Assembly: GCF_013408535.1 (NCBI RefSeq)
Contig: NZ_JACBZA010000001.1
Location: 6,284,850-6,348,849 of the forward strand
Reading direction: 5' to 3'
Source: Actinopolymorpha cephalotaxi
Lineage (GTDB): Bacteria; Actinomycetota; Actinomycetes; Propionibacteriales; Actinopolymorphaceae
DNA: 64,000 bases
The notes under the pieces are model-generated. The model worked only from the letters and a program-made list of their open reading frames with translations, did not search any database and was not told where the DNA came from. Positions 53,050-61,662 of this stretch are shown here, piece after piece; the first letter of the stretch is position 1; the number at the start of each line of letters is the position of its first letter. The translations under genes were made by a program, and so were the position numbers.

Positions 53050-53928
53050 GCCTCAACTTCGACCCGGCCCGCCATCCGGTCAACCGATTAACGGTTCGGC
53101 TCAGAACGGTGGCAGGTCGTCGTCAGCTGACCGTGTGCCTGCGGTGGCGGGTGCTGGTTCGTCAACCGGGTCGGTGAGGGCCGGCGCTGTGCCTTTGTAC
53201 TGGCGGCCGAAGGGGTCGGTGAGGGTGTGTTCGCCGGGCCCGGTCTGCTTCAGTTTCCAGTCCCTCTCGGTTTTCGCCTTGTGGTGGCGTGGGCACAGTG
53301 GGGCGATGTTGTCGACGGAGGTTTCTCCGCCGTCGGCGTACTCGGTGTTGTGGTCCAGGTGACAGGTCGCGGCGGGTCTTCGGCAGGTGATCCATACGCA
53401 GCGCTGGTCGCGGGCATGGACGAGCTCTGCCTGCAGTCCGCGCAGGAACCTCGCCGGGATCGGATGCAGGTGCAGTAACCGTCCGGTGACCGGGTGGGTG
53501 ACCCCGACGCTGAAGCGGGCTTCGGGGTTGTCGAGGTGGTTCGCCACGATCCGGCGAGCCACCTCGTTGATGATGGGCCCGACTCCGCCGAGTTCCCCGG
53601 GCTGGGTGGACAGGCCCATCAGGGTGGTCAGCGGCATGTTGAGTTGCACCTTGGCGCGCGTCTTGATCGGACCCCAGCTCGGCTGCGAAGAGGTCCACGG
53701 CGGTGGTGGTGGCGGTGTGGAGTTGTCTGTCGGCGGATCAGGCCGACCCCGCGGATCAGGCGGTTCAGGTGGATCAGGTGGATCGGGCTGTCCCGGCGGC
53801 TCGGCGTTGCGGGCTGCGGCCTGGTGGGCGGCGGCGTGGTGGGCGGCGGTGTCGTGGACCCGGACACCGTTCATCGCGGCCGCACCGCACACACTGCAGC
53901 TGCCGACTAGGGCGTGTCCTGCGGATCT

Positions 53929-54513
53929 TCATCGCAGGAGCAGGATGAGGCAGGCGATGAGGACTTCGGAGCGGTAGTAGGCGGCTCTTTTGGCGTAGCG
54001 GGTGGCCAGGCCGCGGAACTGCTTGAGGCGGTTGAAGCAGCGTTCGACCACGTTGCGGTCCCGGTAGATCTCGGCGTCGAACGCTGGTGGGCGCCCGCCG
54101 GCTTGGCCGCGTTGTTTGCGGCGTTGGATCTGGTCGGCCCGCTCGGGGATGGTGACCTTGATTCGCCTGCGCCGTAAGGCTTTGCGGGTAGAGGGATGGG
54201 AGTAGGCCTTGTCGGCCAGCACTCGCCCGACCTGCACCCGCACCCCGTCAATCCGCAGGTCGGAGATCTCATCCAGCAGCGGCAGCAGTTGAGGGTTGTC
54301 ACCCGCCGGACCCGGGGTGAGGATCACGCTGACCGGCAGCCCGGCGCCGTCGACGGCCAGGTGCAGTTTGCTGGTCAGCCCGCCCCGGGACCTGCCCAGG
54401 GCTTCTCCGGGTATGGCGAGGTCTTCGATCCAGTTCGCGCAGCCCCCTTTTTCCGGGCCCCAGCAGCATGCTGGTGTGCCCGGATGTAGGTGGAGTCCAC
54501 GCTGATCACCCAC
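53929..54513 (-). CDS. IS5-family transposase, ORF B
   Basis: The second frame, open from before 54513, carries the rest of the DDE domain: LTSKLHLAVDGAGLPVSVIL, the second Asp in VLADKAYSHPS and Glu in RNVVERCFNRLKQFRGLATRY. It probably has no start of its own. It would be read by -1 slippage from ORF A at an AAAAAG run (minus strand, about 54447-54452). Confidence 0.85.
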   Translation of the reverse strand: MGDQRGLHLHPGTPACCWGPEKGGCANWIEDLAIPGEALGRSRGGLTSKLHLAVDGAGLPVSVILTPGPAGDNPQLLPLLDEISDLRIDGVRVQVGRVLADKAYSHPSTRKALRRRRIKVTIPERADQIQRRKQRGQAGGRPPAFDAEIYRDRNVVERCFNRLKQFRGLATRYAKRAAYYRSEVLIACLILLLR

Positions 54514-54797
54514 TCGACCTCACCGATCGAGTCGTCCTTGGTGACGACCTCGCTCATCAGCGTGTCCCAGGTGCCGTCCGCGGTCCATTTCCTTAACCGC
54601 TCATGGGCTGTCTTCCATGGCCCGTAGCGTTCTGGCAGGTCACGCCACGGCGCCCCGGTACGCAACTTCCACAAGATGGCGTTGACCACCTGCCGATGGT
54701 CACGCCACCTGCCACCAGGCGTTCCAGCGTCCGGCAACAACGGCTCAATCCGCGCCCACGCCCGGTCAGTAACCTCACCCCGTCCAACCACCCACAC
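54375..54797 (-). CDS. IS5-family transposase, ORF A
   Basis: A 140-residue frame with the helix-turn-helix start EVTDRAWARIEPLLPDAG, then TGAPWRDLPERYGPWKTAHERLRKW and the first catalytic Asp in VISVDSTYIRAHQHAAG. It continues into low-quality sequence after AGARKKG, where the -1 frame takes over. Typical of the IS427-like group, in which ORF A and ORF B are joined by frameshift. Confidence 0.88.
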   Translation of the reverse strand: MWVVGRGEVTDRAWARIEPLLPDAGTPGGRWRDHRQVVNAILWKLRTGAPWRDLPERYGPWKTAHERLRKWTADGTWDTLMSEVVTKDDSIGEVEWVISVDSTYIRAHQHAAGARKKGAARTGSKTSPYPEKPWAGPGAG

Positions 54798-56302
54798 ATC
54801 GTGACCGAACGATCACCGAAGATCCGCAGGACACGCCCTAGCGCCAGAGAACAGTTCCCACATTCACACCAGCTGTCGTGCAGGTCGTGGTCGGGGAACC
54901 GGTGAACGCCACAGTGTCCCTCCCCACCCTGCTCGGTCTCGGCCTCGTTCTCGCTGTGCGCCTGCGCGTTCTCGCTCTCCGGCTGCGTGTCGTCATGGGC
55001 TCGCGGCTCGTCTTGGACCTGCTCGGCGTCGGCCTGCTCCTGGGGAGTCTCGTCTTCTGCGGGCCGCCGCCCGGAGTCGTCCTGCCCAGAGTCGTCCTGC
55101 ACCTCGTCTTGCGCGGCCTGGTCTTGCGCGGCTTGGCCCTGGGCGCCTTCGTCCCGCTCGGCCTGGTCGTGTGGCTCGTCGGCGTGCGTGGGGGCGGAAC
55201 AATCGATGAGGTCGGCGGCGCCGCTGAGCAGGGAGAAGGCGACGTCCGCACGTAGCTGGCTCAGCTTGCGCGGGTCGCCGGCGGACTTCACGGCACGTGC
55301 GATCGCGTCGATGTACCCGTACGCCTCCGCGGCCTGGTCAGCGGACAGGCCTCGGATCGCGAGGTCGGCGACCCCGTCCACGGCGGGCCAGATCGCGACG
55401 TTCCGCCCTGTCCGCGCGGCGCGGTGGCGTTTGCCGGCAGCCTCGGGATCGGCCTTCACGACCTCCGCCTCCACCTTCGCCCGCAACAACCCGCCCCGAA
55501 GTTCCAGCACCTTCGGGAAGATCGCGTCCTCGATCGCATCCCACAGGTCGGGTTTCGCGTCGGTGATCCGGTCCACGATCGCCCGCACGTCGGGCAGCTC
55601 CAGCCCACCGGACGCCAGCGCCGCACGCACACGGGGCAGGCGGGGCAGGGTGAGGGCCAGCGCGAGGTACCAGCTGGTGTGGTAGCCCGACCATCGCAGC
55701 AGCGGTTCGAGGACGGCCTGGGTCATCGGGTCCATCTCGGGACTGCGCTGCGCCGGCTCGTCGGGCATACCGGGTTCGGCGTAGGCGAGTTCGTTCACCT
55801 CCGACAGGCACTCGGCCTCCGCCCAGCCGATCAACCGCCGCCACGCCCTGGCCCGCTCCTCCACCTCGAACCCGTTACACACCCCGCGATCCACCGAAGC
55901 GAGCAACACCGCAAGCCGCGGCCCACCCGGCACATCAGCGAACCCATCCGGCAGCACCCGGCGACGACCCGGGCCCTCGCCCAGGTCGTCGCCGAAGTAT
56001 CCACCGCCGTCGCTCACGCGTTCGAGTCTACCGCACAAGATCGACTCATGTGCACAGGAAACCCTTTACCCACAAGCGGAATCGAAGAAAATACACTTCG
56101 GGTGTGAAGATCGGACTGGTGATTGCCTCTGCGTGGATCGCAAGGTTCCCGCCCCGCCATCGCGCTACCGGGGAGAGGTCGGAGCCCGGCGCCTTGAGGC
56201 ATGTGCCACGCCAAGTTGACCATCGGCGGAGGAGAGAAACAAGACTTGTTCTTCGAGCTCGACCCTGCGCAGACTCGATGCCCGACGATCCTGGGAGAAG
56301 CA

Positions 56303-57238
56303 GTGGACGAGCATCCGTTGGAGTTCACCCTGTCCGAGAATCCCTGGGCTCCGACGAAGGTCGTCGCCGAGATCAACCAGAGGACGGGTGACAAGCTGGA
56401 GTTGACGGGGCTGTCGGACCAGGTCGGCGGCGTGAGCAGCGCGGCCTACGTACGGTGGCCGGACGGGCGAGCAGGTGTCGTCACCCGCCCGACCATCCCG
56501 CTCGCGTACATGCACCTCACTGCCGAGATCCTTCGGATGGTCCGCGCTCATGGCCTGCCCGTTCCACGGTATGACGTGATCCTGCAGTTGGCCGACGGCA
56601 TGGTGACGGTCGTGCAGGAACGCCTTCCCGGCAAGCACGTGACGCGATTCAGTGCAGGCCTGATCGAGGAGATGGTGGCCACGAACGAGAGGTTCGCCGG
56701 GCTGCTGGCCGATCGGCCCGACGTCCCTCCGCCGCCACAGTTCCCCCGGCTCGTCGCGGGCGAGCATCCGTGGGAGGAAACGCTGGGCCGCTACGACGAA
56801 CGAAGCCGGCGGATCCTCGAGCGGTTCCTGGAGATCGACGACGGCGAGCCGTTCGAGATGACCGGCGACGACGTCGTACACACCGACTTCTCGTTCGGCA
56901 ACGTTCTCTTCGACGACCACGGCACGGTGTCCGCCGTCGTGGACTGGAACTTCGGCATCGCCCGCGGTGACCGGCGCTTCGCACTTCTCGACATGCGTGA
57001 CAACCTCGTCATCGAACGGCGTTCCAGCGAAGGCTTTCAGGAGGCCGTCGACCGGCTCGACGAGATCCTCGCCGCGACGCTGGGTGAAGACCTCCTGCGC
57101 ATCTACCGGATCCACCGCAGTGTCCACAGCGTTCACCGTTCGATCAGCAACGGGTTCCGGCCGGAGAAGATCGAGTACGACCTGGAAGCCGCGCAATGTC
57201 GCCTGGACGGAACGACACCGCCACCACACGTCTGGTAG
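56303..57238 (+). CDS. Aminoglycoside phosphotransferase-like (APH) kinase
   Basis: A 311-residue kinase-like protein. VVHTDFSFGNVLFDDHGTVSAVVDWNFGIARGD carries the HxDxxxxN catalytic loop and the DW metal segment of APH/choline-kinase-type enzymes. The N-lobe is LTGLSDQVGGVSSAAYVRWP. GTG 56303 has GGGAGAAG just upstream; an ATG at 56201 would add 34 residues without family resemblance. The substrate is unknown and drug resistance should not be assumed. It ends at the hairpin-rich gap. Confidence 0.75.
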   Translation: MDEHPLEFTLSENPWAPTKVVAEINQRTGDKLELTGLSDQVGGVSSAAYVRWPDGRAGVVTRPTIPLAYMHLTAEILRMVRAHGLPVPRYDVILQLADGMVTVVQERLPGKHVTRFSAGLIEEMVATNERFAGLLADRPDVPPPPQFPRLVAGEHPWEETLGRYDERSRRILERFLEIDDGEPFEMTGDDVVHTDFSFGNVLFDDHGTVSAVVDWNFGIARGDRRFALLDMRDNLVIERRSSEGFQEAVDRLDEILAATLGEDLLRIYRIHRSVHSVHRSISNGFRPEKIEYDLEAAQCRLDGTTPPPHVW

Positions 57239-57361
57239 GGCACAAGAAGCCGAGGTCCAAGCAGGCCGGCGCGTCGCCGCGGCCCGGCGCACAACTACGT
57301 CGACTCGCGGACGACCAGGTGGGGCTGGACGACGACCTGCCGCCGGCGCTCGCCGCTGGAA

Positions 57362-57407
57362 AGTGTGAAGCCCGCAGGTGGTCCTGGCCACCGCGGGCTT
57401 TCACACT
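57362..57407. repeat. Nested hairpin H4
   Basis: A nearly complete 46-nt inverted repeat: AGTGTGAAGCCCGC pairs with GCGGGCTTTCACACT (one bulged T), enclosing GGTGG/CCACC around a TCCTGG loop. Its core GGTGGTCCTGGCCACC is repeated exactly in H5, 75 bp away. Confidence 0.75.
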
Positions 57408-57435
57408 GCGGCCGACCGGACCGGCCGGCCGCGGT

Positions 57436-57481
57436 AGTGCGAAGCTTCCGGGTGGTCCTGGCCACCCGCACTTTTCACACT
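57436..57481. repeat. Nested hairpin H5
   Basis: Same plan as H4: outer AGTGCGAA pairs with TTCACACT (one mismatch), inner GGGTGG pairs with CCACCC, loop TCCTGG identical to H4. The intermediate stem is less regular. The shared core and arms show a common origin. Confidence 0.7.
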
Positions 57482-57543
57482 TCGGTTGCCCGCGGCCCCT
57501 GGGTGTGGTCGAGCCGGCTCGTGCCGGCAGTCCCCTCGGGTCG

Positions 57544-57569
57544 CGTGATTCTTCCGCGGAAGAATCACG
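57544..57569. repeat. Palindromic element, copy 3
   Basis: A perfect 26-bp palindrome with core GATTCTTCCGCGGAAGAATC and flanks CGT and ACG, 22 bp before the stop of the convergent deaminase-like gene. It has the same core as the pair at 16752 and 16787, with different but still complementary flanks. Confidence 0.75.
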
Positions 57570-57591
57570 GGGAACCAGCTTGGCCCGGACC

Positions 57592-58614
57592 TCAGCGCGC
57601 AGCGGACACGGCTGCCGCGTCGATCTCGGCCAGCAGCTCCGCTCTGCGCTGCTCGGTGGTGAAGGCGGCCTCGATCGCGTTACGGGTCAGCCCAAGGAGC
57701 TGGTTGTGGGTGAGGCCGAGCGACGCGGCGGCGGCGTACTCCGCGCCGATCGTCGTACCCACCTGCACCGGATCGTCGGTGGCCAGCGTCACCTTCACTC
57801 CGGCGTCGATGAACCGGACCAGCGGATGTTCCGCCAGCGACTGGACCACACCGAACAGCACGTTGCAGGACAGCGCGCACTCAAGCGTGATGTCCTGGTC
57901 GATCAGGAGGTCGACGAGTGCGGGGTCCTTGATGGCGTGGATGCCGTGCCCGATCCGGGTCAGCCCGGGAGTGGCGGCAGCGGCAGCGATGTTGGCGGTG
58001 GAGAGCTCGCCGGCGTGCGCGGTGATGCCGAGGCCGGCGTCGGCGAAGCGCCCTGCCAGCCGATGTGCGACCGTCCAGTCCGCCTCCGAGTGGTACGGAA
58101 AACACATCAGGTCCACGCCGGCAAGGCCCTCACCCGCCAGGCGTACGCACCCGTCGACCTTGGCGGCCAGCTCGGAAGGCGGCTCCGCACCGGGCATCAC
58201 GATCGCCAGTGGCTCGGCTCGCAGGGCCGGAAAGTCGACCTGCACCTGACGTTCGGCCCGGCGGAAGAGTTCCATGAACCCGTTCCGGAGTACGACGTCC
58301 CCACCGCAGCGCACCTCGATGTAGCTTCCGCCGGAACGTGCGTGCTCGGACAGCACGTCGGCGACGCGCGCGACGAACAGTTCGTCGTCGGCGTCGACCT
58401 CCAGCGGGACCGGGCGCATGGTGCCGACCTGGGCGAGCCGCTCCGGGCCGGGCGGGAACTCCGCCACCAGCCGCCGTCGCCACGCGGCCCAGTCGTACGG
58501 TGGCCTGCCCTCGCGTTGCGCGAGAACCCGGTCGAGGTGCGGCGTGGGTTCCTGGTGCACATGCAGGTCGGCCATCGGGAGGGCAGCTGTGGAGTGCTCA
58601 GGGGAAAGCGCCAT
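57592..58614 (-). CDS. Adenosine deaminase-like amidohydrolase
   Basis: A 340-residue zinc amidohydrolase: the first ligand pair is in ADLHVHQEP, further residues in ITAHAGELS and IGHGIHAIKD, and the last ligand in LATDDPVQVG, in the order of adenosine deaminases. The segment after the first HxH (EPTPHLDRVLAQREG) is unlike the usual DG-x-L, so the substrate may be a related nucleoside or base. The ATG has TAGCGT 6 nt upstream, so it is probably leaderless. Confidence 0.85.
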   Translation of the reverse strand: MALSPEHSTAALPMADLHVHQEPTPHLDRVLAQREGRPPYDWAAWRRRLVAEFPPGPERLAQVGTMRPVPLEVDADDELFVARVADVLSEHARSGGSYIEVRCGGDVVLRNGFMELFRRAERQVQVDFPALRAEPLAIVMPGAEPPSELAAKVDGCVRLAGEGLAGVDLMCFPYHSEADWTVAHRLAGRFADAGLGITAHAGELSTANIAAAAATPGLTRIGHGIHAIKDPALVDLLIDQDITLECALSCNVLFGVVQSLAEHPLVRFIDAGVKVTLATDDPVQVGTTIGAEYAAAASLGLTHNQLLGLTRNAIEAAFTTEQRRAELLAEIDAAAVSAAR

Positions 58615-58830
58615 GCCCGAACGCTAGGAGCGATCAGGTGCGTGTTCCACCTGTAGAACAAGCGTGTCCGCGCCCTGCAGGGCAGGCCTCTCGACCCAGC
58701 AGGGATGGCCGTGACACCACCTACCCGGTTCACCCATCGCTCGCGGCAGATCGCCTTCCGTCGTACCAGGAGTGGGCGGTACGCCTCGATAAGTCCTTGC
58801 CGTACGCCGGACCGGCTGTCAGGGTGGCCG

Positions 58831-59901
58831 GTGTCTCTCCCCCCGGATGCAGCGAAGGCCACGACCGCAGCGACCGCATCGACCACAACGGCCGCGACCG
58901 CCCAGCGCCCGCTCGTACGCGCGACCGGGCTGGTCAAGGAGTTCCGCCGGGCGAAGCGCGGTGCGGGCCGACTCGGCGCACTCCGGGCGTACGTCCGCGG
59001 CGACCACGAGGTGATCCGGGCCGTCGACGACGTGTCGTTCGACATCCACAGTGGTGAGCTGGTCGGCTACCTCGGGCCGAACGGCGCTGGTAAGTCGACC
59101 ACGATCAAGATGCTCACCGGCATCCTCACCCCGACCTCCGGCACCGTGTCCGTCGCGGGCCGTGACCCGTCCCGTGAGCGGAGGGCGAACGCGCTCAACA
59201 TCGGCGTGGTGTTCGGCCAGCGCAGCCAGCTGTGGTGGGACCTGCCGCTGCGGGAGTCGTTCCGCGCGATCCGCGACCTCTACGGCGTACCAACCCGGGA
59301 GGGCGACCGCAGACAGCACGAACTCGTCGAACTGCTCGACATGGACGAGTTCCTCGACGCGCCGGTTCGCCAACTGTCGTTGGGACAACGCATGCGCGGC
59401 GACCTCGCGGCGGCGATGCTCTACCAGCCGCGGCTGCTCTTCCTCGACGAGCCGACCGTCGGGCTGGACGTGGTGGCCAAGGAACGCATCCGGGAGTTCG
59501 TCGCGCAGGTGAACGCCGAACACGGCACGACCGTCGTCCTCACCACCCACGACCTGGAGGACGTGGAACGGCTGTGCCGGCGGATCGTCCTCATCGACCA
59601 CGGAAGGGTGCTGTACGACGGCGCGCTCACCGAGCTGATGGCGCGCTACGGCCCCTACCGCGAGCTGGTCGTCACCCTGGCCGAGTCCGCGGACATCACG
59701 GTCGACGGCGCCGAACAGGTCTCCCGGGAAGGACCGATGGTGACCCTGCGGTTCCGTTCGGACCAGGTGAAGGCGCCGGAGATCATCGCGGCGGTCACGG
59801 CGGCGCACGCGGTCGTCGACCTGTCCGTCGTCGAACCCCGGCTGGAGGCGGTCATCAGCCGGATCTACACACAGCGCGCCCTGCCGCGGAGCGTCGCATG
59901 A
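58831..59901 (+). CDS. ABC transporter ATP-binding protein
   Basis: A 356-residue ATPase. Walker A YLGPNGAGKSTTIKML near residue 85, signature QLSLGQRMRGD, Walker B LLFLDEPTVGLD and switch TTHDLEDVERL are all intact. A C-terminal extension of 110 residues follows, as in ABC-2 systems of the DUF990-type. GTG 58831 is chosen because the preceding 42 codons look non-coding. It overlaps the next gene by 4 bp (ATGA) and heads a three-gene transporter operon. Confidence 0.9.
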   Translation: MSLPPDAAKATTAATASTTTAATAQRPLVRATGLVKEFRRAKRGAGRLGALRAYVRGDHEVIRAVDDVSFDIHSGELVGYLGPNGAGKSTTIKMLTGILTPTSGTVSVAGRDPSRERRANALNIGVVFGQRSQLWWDLPLRESFRAIRDLYGVPTREGDRRQHELVELLDMDEFLDAPVRQLSLGQRMRGDLAAAMLYQPRLLFLDEPTVGLDVVAKERIREFVAQVNAEHGTTVVLTTHDLEDVERLCRRIVLIDHGRVLYDGALTELMARYGPYRELVVTLAESADITVDGAEQVSREGPMVTLRFRSDQVKAPEIIAAVTAAHAVVDLSVVEPRLEAVISRIYTQRALPRSVA

Positions 59902-60743
59902 GCAGCCTGCGACTCGACCCACGTCCTGCCCCACGGCACGGAACGCACTCCCGGCTTCGCGCCGTCTCGAGCCAGGTGCGGATCGGCATGCTCACACCGT
60001 GGGCCTACCGTACGTCGGTCCTGCTCGGCTACCCGGCCATCGCCGTCCAGATCGCGCTCTACAGCGTGGTGTGGCGGGCGATCTACGCCGGTCACGACGG
60101 CACGGTCGCCGGATCGGACGTGCGAACCGCGGTGGGGTACGCCGTCCTGGGCCTCACCGTCTCCGGAGTCCTGAACACCTCGCCGTACCAGTCGATCGCG
60201 TCCCGGGTGCGCGAAGGTCTGATCGGGGTGGACCTGACCCGGCCGATCGGCCTGCTGACCCAGAACCTCGCCTTCCAGACCGGCGCGGTCGTCGCCTCGT
60301 TGCCGACGGTCCTGGTCGGCCTCGGCACCGGCCTGGTCGTGGGCGGGCTCGCGCCGCCGACGAGCGCGGCGGCGGCCGGGTGGTTCGCGGTGAGCCTGCT
60401 GTTCGCGTTCGCCGTCTCGCAGCTGACCACGATGCTGATGGCGCTGACGTCGTTCTGGACGTTGGAGGTGGGCGGCATCAACATGACCTTCTTCGTGGTG
60501 CGGACGTTCATGTCGGGTGCGATCCTGCCGCTGTGGTTCATGCCGGGCTGGCTGCAGGCGGTCGCCGTGGCACTGCCGTTCCAGGCCTCGACGTACACCC
60601 CGCTGGCGATCTACTTCGGCCGTCCACCCGGCGGGGTGCCGATGGCGCTCGGCGTGCAGGCACTGTGGATCGTCGTGCTCGGCGGGCTCTGCTCGTGGGT
60701 GTGGTCACGGGCGCGGCACCGGGTGGTGGTGCAGGGTGGCTGA
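59898..60743 (+). CDS. ABC-2 family transporter permease
   Basis: A 281-residue membrane subunit with about six helices (SVLLGYPAIAVQIALYSVVW; AVVASLPTVLVGLGTGLVVG; GWFAVSLLFAFAVSQLTTML). SRVREGLIGVDLTRPIGLL is the cytoplasmic segment typical of DUF990-like ABC-2 permeases. It forms a heteromeric channel with the next gene and is driven by the ATPase upstream. Export or import of an unknown substrate. Confidence 0.87.
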   Translation: MSSLRLDPRPAPRHGTHSRLRAVSSQVRIGMLTPWAYRTSVLLGYPAIAVQIALYSVVWRAIYAGHDGTVAGSDVRTAVGYAVLGLTVSGVLNTSPYQSIASRVREGLIGVDLTRPIGLLTQNLAFQTGAVVASLPTVLVGLGTGLVVGGLAPPTSAAAAGWFAVSLLFAFAVSQLTTMLMALTSFWTLEVGGINMTFFVVRTFMSGAILPLWFMPGWLQAVAVALPFQASTYTPLAIYFGRPPGGVPMALGVQALWIVVLGGLCSWVWSRARHRVVVQGG

Positions 60744-61596
60744 CCTCACCAGGTCCCCGGCCCGCGCCGCCGAAGCCGGCGAAGCGATCCGGCCGCCTTC
60801 GACGCTGCGGCAGTTCGCCGTCCTGGTCCGGATCGGGCTGAAGGCGGCGACGCAGTACCGCGCGAACTTCGTGCTCACCTCCGTCGGGGCGATCTGCTAC
60901 GAGGCGGTGTCGCTGGCGTTCGTCGGGGTGATCGTGCACGCGTTCGGCAGCATCGGCGGGTGGGGCTTCGTCGAGGTCGCCTTCGTGTACGGCATCCGCT
61001 CCACCGGGCACGCCCTGCACGGCCTGTTGTCCGGGCAGCTGTGGTCGACCGAGAGCGTGGTGCGGCGGGGCGAGTTCGACCGGTACCTGTTGCGGCCGGT
61101 CGACCCGCTGGTCCAGTTGCTGACCCGGCAGTTCCAGGTCACCGCCGTTGGCGACGTGGTGTTCGGGGTCGTCGTGTTGTCGGTGACGGCGGTGGCCGCG
61201 CCGGTGGACTGGACGGCCGGCCGGGTCGCGTTCCTGGTGGCGGCCGTGGTCGGCAGCGCGTTCGTGGAGTCGGCGGTGATGCTGGCGCTGGCCTCGGCGA
61301 CGTTCCGGCTGCTGGACGCCTCCCCGCTGCTGAGCGTGGCCGACCGGGTGTTCGTGACGTTCGGGCCGTATCCGCTGAGTGTGCTGCCGCGGGCGGTCGG
61401 CTACCTGCTGACGTTCGTGCTGCCGTTGGCGTACGCGGCATTCTTCCCGGCCGCGATCCTGCTGGGACGGACCGATGAGCTGTTCGTCCCGACCTGGCTG
61501 GCGCTCGCGTCGCCGGCGGTGGGACTGCTGCTGTACGCCGGTGCGGTCCGGCTCTTCCACCGGCAGATCAGGCACTACTCCAGCCCCGGTCACTGA
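60736..61596 (+). CDS. ABC-2 family transporter permease (DUF990-like)
   Basis: A 286-residue membrane subunit homologous in layout to its neighbour: TQYRANFVLTSVGAICYEAVSLAFVGVI, then VVRRGEFDRYLLRPVDPLVQLL, the DUF990 segment. It starts at GTG 60736, overlapping the previous gene by 8 bp. Two non-identical permeases with one ATPase make a complete transporter without a binding protein, which argues for export. Confidence 0.88.
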   Translation: MADLTRSPARAAEAGEAIRPPSTLRQFAVLVRIGLKAATQYRANFVLTSVGAICYEAVSLAFVGVIVHAFGSIGGWGFVEVAFVYGIRSTGHALHGLLSGQLWSTESVVRRGEFDRYLLRPVDPLVQLLTRQFQVTAVGDVVFGVVVLSVTAVAAPVDWTAGRVAFLVAAVVGSAFVESAVMLALASATFRLLDASPLLSVADRVFVTFGPYPLSVLPRAVGYLLTFVLPLAYAAFFPAAILLGRTDELFVPTWLALASPAVGLLLYAGAVRLFHRQIRHYSSPGH

Positions 61597-61662
61597 GGCG
61601 GGCCTTGGCCGGACACCGAAAAGTCTTGCGCCACGGGGGAGAAGGGGATCTACGATCGGGCA

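Larger units (their letters stand above)
53911..54837 (-). mobile_element. IS5-family insertion sequence
   Basis: A 927-bp element with perfect terminal inverted repeats (left GGCGTGTCCTGCGGATCTTC at 53911-53930, matching 54818-54837) and CTAG on both sides (53907-53910 and 54838-54841). CTAG may be a 4-bp target duplication; because the sequence continues as a palindrome, a 2-bp TA duplication with slightly longer repeats is equally possible. Two overlapping frames encode a DDE transposase. The element looks intact and recent. Confidence 0.92.
53101..56017 (-). pseudogene. DUF222/HNH endonuclease gene interrupted by IS5-family element
   Basis: The N-terminal part (56017 to 54842) encodes a DUF222 domain (VDGVADLAIRGLSADQAAEAYGYI) and a D/Q/E-rich low-complexity stretch, ending CECGNCSLAL. 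The C-terminal part (53906 to 53101) continues with CSVCGAAAMNGVRVHD and the HNH nuclease motif HLDHNTEYADGGETSVDNIAPLCPRHH. The IS sits between them, flanked by CTAG. Removing the IS and one CTAG rejoins the two parts in the same frame, giving about 660 residues. Such genes are abundant in actinobacteria, often near mobile DNA, with unknown cellular role. GTG 56017 is the likely start. Confidence 0.88.
57239..57591. other. Hairpin-rich convergent gap
   Basis: This 353-bp gap between the convergent APH-like and deaminase genes holds no credible gene. It contains two related nested hairpins (57362-57407 and 57436-57481), a short GC-rich palindrome between them (CCGGCCGGCC) and the third copy of the 20-bp palindrome at 57544-57569. 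About a third of the gap is inverted repeat. Confidence 0.7.

Noticed and set aside
56201-56302. N-terminal extension of the APH-like kinase
   Set aside because: These 34 codons lack similarity to the family and the ribosome site before 56201 is poorly spaced; the GTG at 56303 is preferred, though not proven.
56303-57238. Antibiotic resistance gene
   Set aside because: Only the general APH/choline-kinase fold is visible; nothing shows aminoglycoside binding.
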